In this document: in pieces, positions 61,497-64,000 of the stretch
Layout of the letters: each line of letters begins with the position of its first letter
Numbering within the stretch: position 1 is the first letter of the stretch
Origin: Bacillota bacterium
Lineage (GTDB): Bacteria; Bacillota; Negativicutes; Sporomusales; UBA7701
NCBI GenBank assembly: GCA_023415775.1
Contig: JAEZJM010000019.1
Coordinates: 1-64,000 of the forward strand
DNA length: 64,000 nt
Direction: 5' to 3'
Made by a program: the position numbers and the translations under genes
The notes under the pieces: model-generated
What the model was told of the DNA's origin: nothing
The model's database searches: none
Seen by the model: only the letters and a program-made list of their open reading frames with translations

Positions 61497-61630
61497 AGGC
61501 GGGGGCGCGGCCGGGCCGCGCCCTTTTGGTTTGTCCCGGCCGGGGACAGGCAGTCGGCTGGTAGGGATTCGGATTGACGAGGGAGAATGTAGTAGACGGG
61601 TAAACTGCAGGGAAGAGGGGGTGAGCGGGC

Positions 61631-62113
61631 GTGAAAAGGCTGATGCGGGTGGCGCTGCTGTGTCTACTGGCGGCGGCTGTTGCTATTGCTCCGGGCGGCG
61701 CCGCCGAAGGCGCTTCGCACGGGCAGGCCCTTACCGCCGACGAGGAGCAGGCGGTCGAGCTGCTAAATGCCGACCGGCGCTCGCAGGGATTGTCGCCGCT
61801 GCGGGTGAACGTGACCGTGGCCGCTTTGGCGCGGGAATATGCCCAGGATATGATTGACGGGGGTTATTTTTCCCATGTGAGTCCGGAGGGTGAGACGTTT
61901 ACCGACCGGCTGGCCAGGTATGGCGTCGCATTCCGCAGCGCCGGCGAGAATCTGGGGATGCACGGCAGCGTGGTCGCCGCCGAGCGGATGCTGATGAATA
62001 GCCCGGCTCACCGGGCCAACATCCTCGGCAAGGATTTCGCCGAGGTGGGTATCGGCGTACGCGCCGCCGCCGACGGTTCGGTATATGTCGTGCAGGTGTT
62101 CGTGGGCTGGTGA
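61631..62113 (+). CDS. Secreted CAP/SCP-domain protein (short)
   Basis: 160-aa exported protein with a Sec signal peptide (MKRLMRVALLCLLAAAVAIA, cleavage near GAAEGA) and one CAP domain (about residues 38-158): DEEQAVELLNADRRSQGLSP, MIDGGYFSHVSPEGETFTDR, AGENL and NSPAHRANIL. Similar to Bacillus YkwD and spore YkwD-like proteins. It starts at GTG 61631. A longer paralogue follows 178 bases later. Confidence 0.9.
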   Translation: MKRLMRVALLCLLAAAVAIAPGGAAEGASHGQALTADEEQAVELLNADRRSQGLSPLRVNVTVAALAREYAQDMIDGGYFSHVSPEGETFTDRLARYGVAFRSAGENLGMHGSVVAAERMLMNSPAHRANILGKDFAEVGIGVRAAADGSVYVVQVFVGW

Positions 62114-62291
62114 GCACAGGTGTGTATTTAGCGGGTGCGAAACGCGCCGGAAGGGAGGCTTTGCAAACATTACCACCATTATGTTAACAGGAAAATGCCC
62201 CGGCGGCGAGAATATATATGGCAGACTAGTCGGGAAGTTTGACATGACGTGGCCTGTCCTTATTTCTTTAAAGTAGAAAGGCAGGTTGCAT

Positions 62292-63011
62292 ATGGGAAAA
62301 AAGCGATGGACCAGGCTATTGATGACGGGTTTTGTGGCCTTTTCTCTGGTTAGTACTTCCCTTGGGGGCGCCTTCGCCACCGCCGCACAAGCGGCGACAC
62401 CGGAGAAGGCTGCCCAGGATTCAGGCGGCGATACGAAGGCGATTGTCGGCGGCATAGCGGCTCTCGGCCTGATAGCCATGTTGGCGAAAGGCGGTGACAG
62501 CTCCGGCGGCACGCCCTCTCCCAAGAATCCGGCTCCGGTATCCACGCCGGCGCCAACTCCGAAACCGACCCCAAAACCGACTCCGGCTCCCAAGCCGACC
62601 CCGAGCCCCAGCCCGAGTTCGTCGGGGGTGGCGGCGGATGAGCAGAAGGCTTTAGCGCTTCTCAACGCCGACCGGGCGGCCCAAGGCCTGCCCGCTGTCC
62701 GCTCGAACGCGAAGTTGGCCGCTTTGGCCGGGGATTATGCCCAGGACATGATTAACCGCAACTTTTTCGCTCACAACAACCCCGAGGGGAAGACGCCTTT
62801 CGACCGGATGCGGGAGCGGGGCATCAGCTTCGGCTATGCCGGCGAGAACCTGGCCATCAACACGAGCGTGGCCGGCGCCGAGCAGGCGTTCATGAACAGC
62901 CCCGGTCACCGCGCGAATATCCTGAACCCCCGCTATACCCAGGTGGGGATAGGGGTGCGCTACAGCCGCAGCGGTTCGGTGTACGTGGTGCAGGAATTTA
63001 CTGACGGCTGA
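62292..63011 (+). CDS. Secreted CAP/SCP-domain protein with Pro-rich linker
   Basis: 239-aa exported protein. N-terminal signal peptide (ending near ATAAQA), a short hydrophobic stretch (AIVGGIAALGLIAMLAKGG, about residues 50-68), a Pro/Lys/Thr linker (TPKPTPKPTPAPKPTPSP, about 90-115) and a CAP domain (about 120-238) with DEQKALALLNADRAAQGLPA, NRNFFAHNNPEGKTPFDRM and NSPGHRANILNPRY. The linker suggests spanning a wall or coat layer. ATG 62292 follows AAAGGCAGG. Paralogous to the preceding gene. Confidence 0.9.
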   Translation: MGKKRWTRLLMTGFVAFSLVSTSLGGAFATAAQAATPEKAAQDSGGDTKAIVGGIAALGLIAMLAKGGDSSGGTPSPKNPAPVSTPAPTPKPTPKPTPAPKPTPSPSPSSSGVAADEQKALALLNADRAAQGLPAVRSNAKLAALAGDYAQDMINRNFFAHNNPEGKTPFDRMRERGISFGYAGENLAINTSVAGAEQAFMNSPGHRANILNPRYTQVGIGVRYSRSGSVYVVQEFTDG

Positions 63012-63020
63012 GTACATGTG

Positions 63021-63056
63021 ACAAAGAGGCAAAGCATTTATGCTTTGCCTCTTTGT
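63021..63056 (+). terminator. Terminator after the second CAP gene
   Basis: Perfect 16-base stem ACAAAGAGGCAAAGCA / TGCTTTGCCTCTTTGT with loop TTTA. Confidence 0.85.
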
Positions 63057-63079
63057 ATTTTGGGCGACGAAGGTATGCC

Positions 63080-63200
63080 GGGACCGTTTAGAACCCTTCA
63101 GATGCAAGGCGTCCCGAGGACGCGCCGCGACGCGTACACGAACGTACGCTAGCCAGCGCCCGGAGGGGCAACGAGGCAGATGGAGGGTTTCAACGGTCCC
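63080..63200. repeat. Dispersed palindromic repeat, copy 2
   Basis: 121-bp element with inverted ends (GGGACCGTTTAGAACCCTTC and GGAGGGTTTCAACGGTCCC). Interior matches the reverse complement of copy 1 (53977-54101). Outer arms differ from copy 1 in sequence but pair with each other, so pairing is conserved rather than sequence. Confidence 0.8.
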
Positions 63201-63218
63201 CTTGGTTTTGCGACAAAA

Positions 63219-63521
63219 CTACCGACATTTGGGGCACACGCCGTGGTGCCCGTAGTAGTCAAACTCCGTGCCGCAGCGGCAGCAGACTTTGTACAGGCGA
63301 TAGGTGCAGATTTTGTACATTTTGTAGTATGTTTTGTAGGTTTTGACGCATTCCTTGCTTGTTTTGCATTTGATTTTCGGCATTGCGCCTTCGCCGCACT
63401 CAAAGTCGTAGCAGCCTTCGTCTTCTTTGAAGCCGTATCCCCACTGTGGGTCGTCCTGGCAGTACATGCCGGCGCCGCAACAGTTGCCGTACATCGTCCT
63501 GCGGTTATAGTCTTTCACCAA
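63219..63521 (-). CDS. Cysteine-rich protein, unknown
   Basis: 100-aa protein (start TTG 63521 or GTG 63518) with 14 Cys and many Tyr/Lys. The N-terminal half has NCCGAGMYC and GCYDFEC. The middle is Tyr/Lys-rich (YKTYYKMYKICTYRLYK), and the end is a zinc-ribbon-like CCRCGTEFDYYGHHGVCPKC. No signal or helix. Between spore-related genes it may be a coat or spore-envelope protein, but I do not recognise a family. GGGGGG upstream may act as its ribosome site. Confidence 0.65.
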   Translation of the reverse strand: MVKDYNRRTMYGNCCGAGMYCQDDPQWGYGFKEDEGCYDFECGEGAMPKIKCKTSKECVKTYKTYYKMYKICTYRLYKVCCRCGTEFDYYGHHGVCPKCR

Positions 63522-63751
63522 GCCACTACCCCCCCATCTTATGTCGTCCGTTTTTCCAAAGCGGTTTTATTACATTGTATGTTGCGGCAGGTAAAAGTGT
63601 TATGTTCTCCTGCGACGTCGGGCTTGGACGTTTTGCGGCCGCCGGCGGTGGCGGCAAATTTACCGCGTCAGCCTCGGAGGGCGCTTTTTTTGTCACATAA
63701 GACAAAATGCAGGCATATATATAACTAGAAAACACAAAGGGGGGAATATGT

Positions 63752-64000
63752 GTGGACGATAAAAACTTGCGGCAGACGGTTAGTGCCTCGTCCGTAGGTG
63801 CGACCATGGCGGTACCGGCCGGCCAGTGCACGCTGGGCGTTCAGGCGGGGCCGATAATTGTGCGGCAGGTTATCGGCGAGGTTGAAAAGCAGAAGGTTCT
63901 CGATATCAATGTGGTGGTTCCGCCCGAAAAACCGTCCATCGAGCAGATAATCGACGTTTTCGTGAAAGACGTAGATGTCAATAGCGTCGACGTTATCACC
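63752..64000 (+). CDS. SPOCS/DUF3794-domain protein, N-terminal part
   Basis: The first 83 codons run off the window end. GTG 63752 follows AGGGGGGAA. The sequence ARG-free start VDDKNLRQTVSASSVG leads to a DUF3794 (SPOCS) domain: VIGEVEKQKVLDINVVVPPE and QIIDVFVKDVDVNSVDVI. SPOCS domains occur in spore-coat morphogenesis proteins such as SipL, often in tandem, sometimes with a C-terminal LysM. Full architecture cannot be seen. Confidence 0.8.
   Translation, partial: MDDKNLRQTVSASSVGATMAVPAGQCTLGVQAGPIIVRQVIGEVEKQKVLDINVVVPPEKPSIEQIIDVFVKDVDVNSVDVIT

Overview
This window comes from the chromosome of a GC-rich, endospore-forming member of the Bacillota. Three things point to the Negativicutes (Sporomusaceae-like): a fold-III lysine/ornithine decarboxylase that closely follows the Selenomonas ruminantium type, sporulation genes (yabG, a SPOCS-domain gene) in a genome with codon use rich in GCG/GGC, and one-carbon/fumarate-reductase genes typical of anaerobes. 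This is inference; no rRNA gene is present to settle it. No tRNA, rRNA, CRISPR array or transposase gene was seen.

Layout. 1-3.3 kb: end of panB, then folD and fhs (tetrahydrofolate one-carbon metabolism). 3.4-7 kb: a three-gene type-E-like succinate dehydrogenase/fumarate reductase (flavoprotein, FeS subunit, CCG-domain subunit). 7-13 kb: oxidative TCA branch, with citrate synthase, RidA, a GntR/FCD regulator, a 31-codon small ORF, a candidate structured leader, aconitase and NAD-type isocitrate dehydrogenase; a GTATACATG-type motif recurs at the two promoter regions. 13-17.6 kb (minus strand): TetR/CecR-type regulator, HlyD-type adaptor, two separate ABC ATPases and one ABC-2 permease, a split version of YbhGFSR. 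17.8-23.3 kb: NRDE protein, HD-like protein, flavodiiron protein, lysine/ornithine decarboxylase with a structured leader, CorA. 23.4-33.4 kb: a Tad/Flp pilus locus (cpaB, cpaC, receiver-CpaE, tadB, DegS-like kinase, flp, tadE, tadG with a beta-helix-like repeat tail, cpaF, tadC). 33.4-44.9 kb: a potassium island (kdpF-A-B-C, a broken KdpB N-domain-like gene, a broken ktrB, ktrA, kdpD, kdpE) enclosed by a perfect 23-bp inverted repeat. 45-64 kb: the core yaa/yab neighbourhood known from Bacillus (decarboxylase, tmk, yaaR, holB, ricT, yabB-like, rsmI, abrB, metG, tatD, yabE, rnmV, rsmA, yabG), followed by two CAP-domain secreted proteins, a cysteine-rich protein and the start of a SPOCS-domain gene.

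How the parts work together. The TCA genes can make 2-oxoglutarate from acetyl-CoA and oxaloacetate, and the GntR regulator probably coordinates them. In the potassium island, two promoters share the same KdpE-like element at exactly the same distance from their -10 boxes, so KdpD/KdpE probably drives both kdpFABC and the ktr arm. The ktr arm is decaying: its first gene resembles only the nucleotide-binding domain of KdpB and is frameshifted, and ktrB has a nonsense codon and a frameshift. In the Tad locus a DegS-like histidine kinase has no DegU beside it, but CpaE carries a receiver domain with all phosphorylation residues, which suggests phosphorelay control of pilus assembly. Two copies of a ~120-bp palindromic repeat (54.0 and 63.1 kb) look like a dispersed family.
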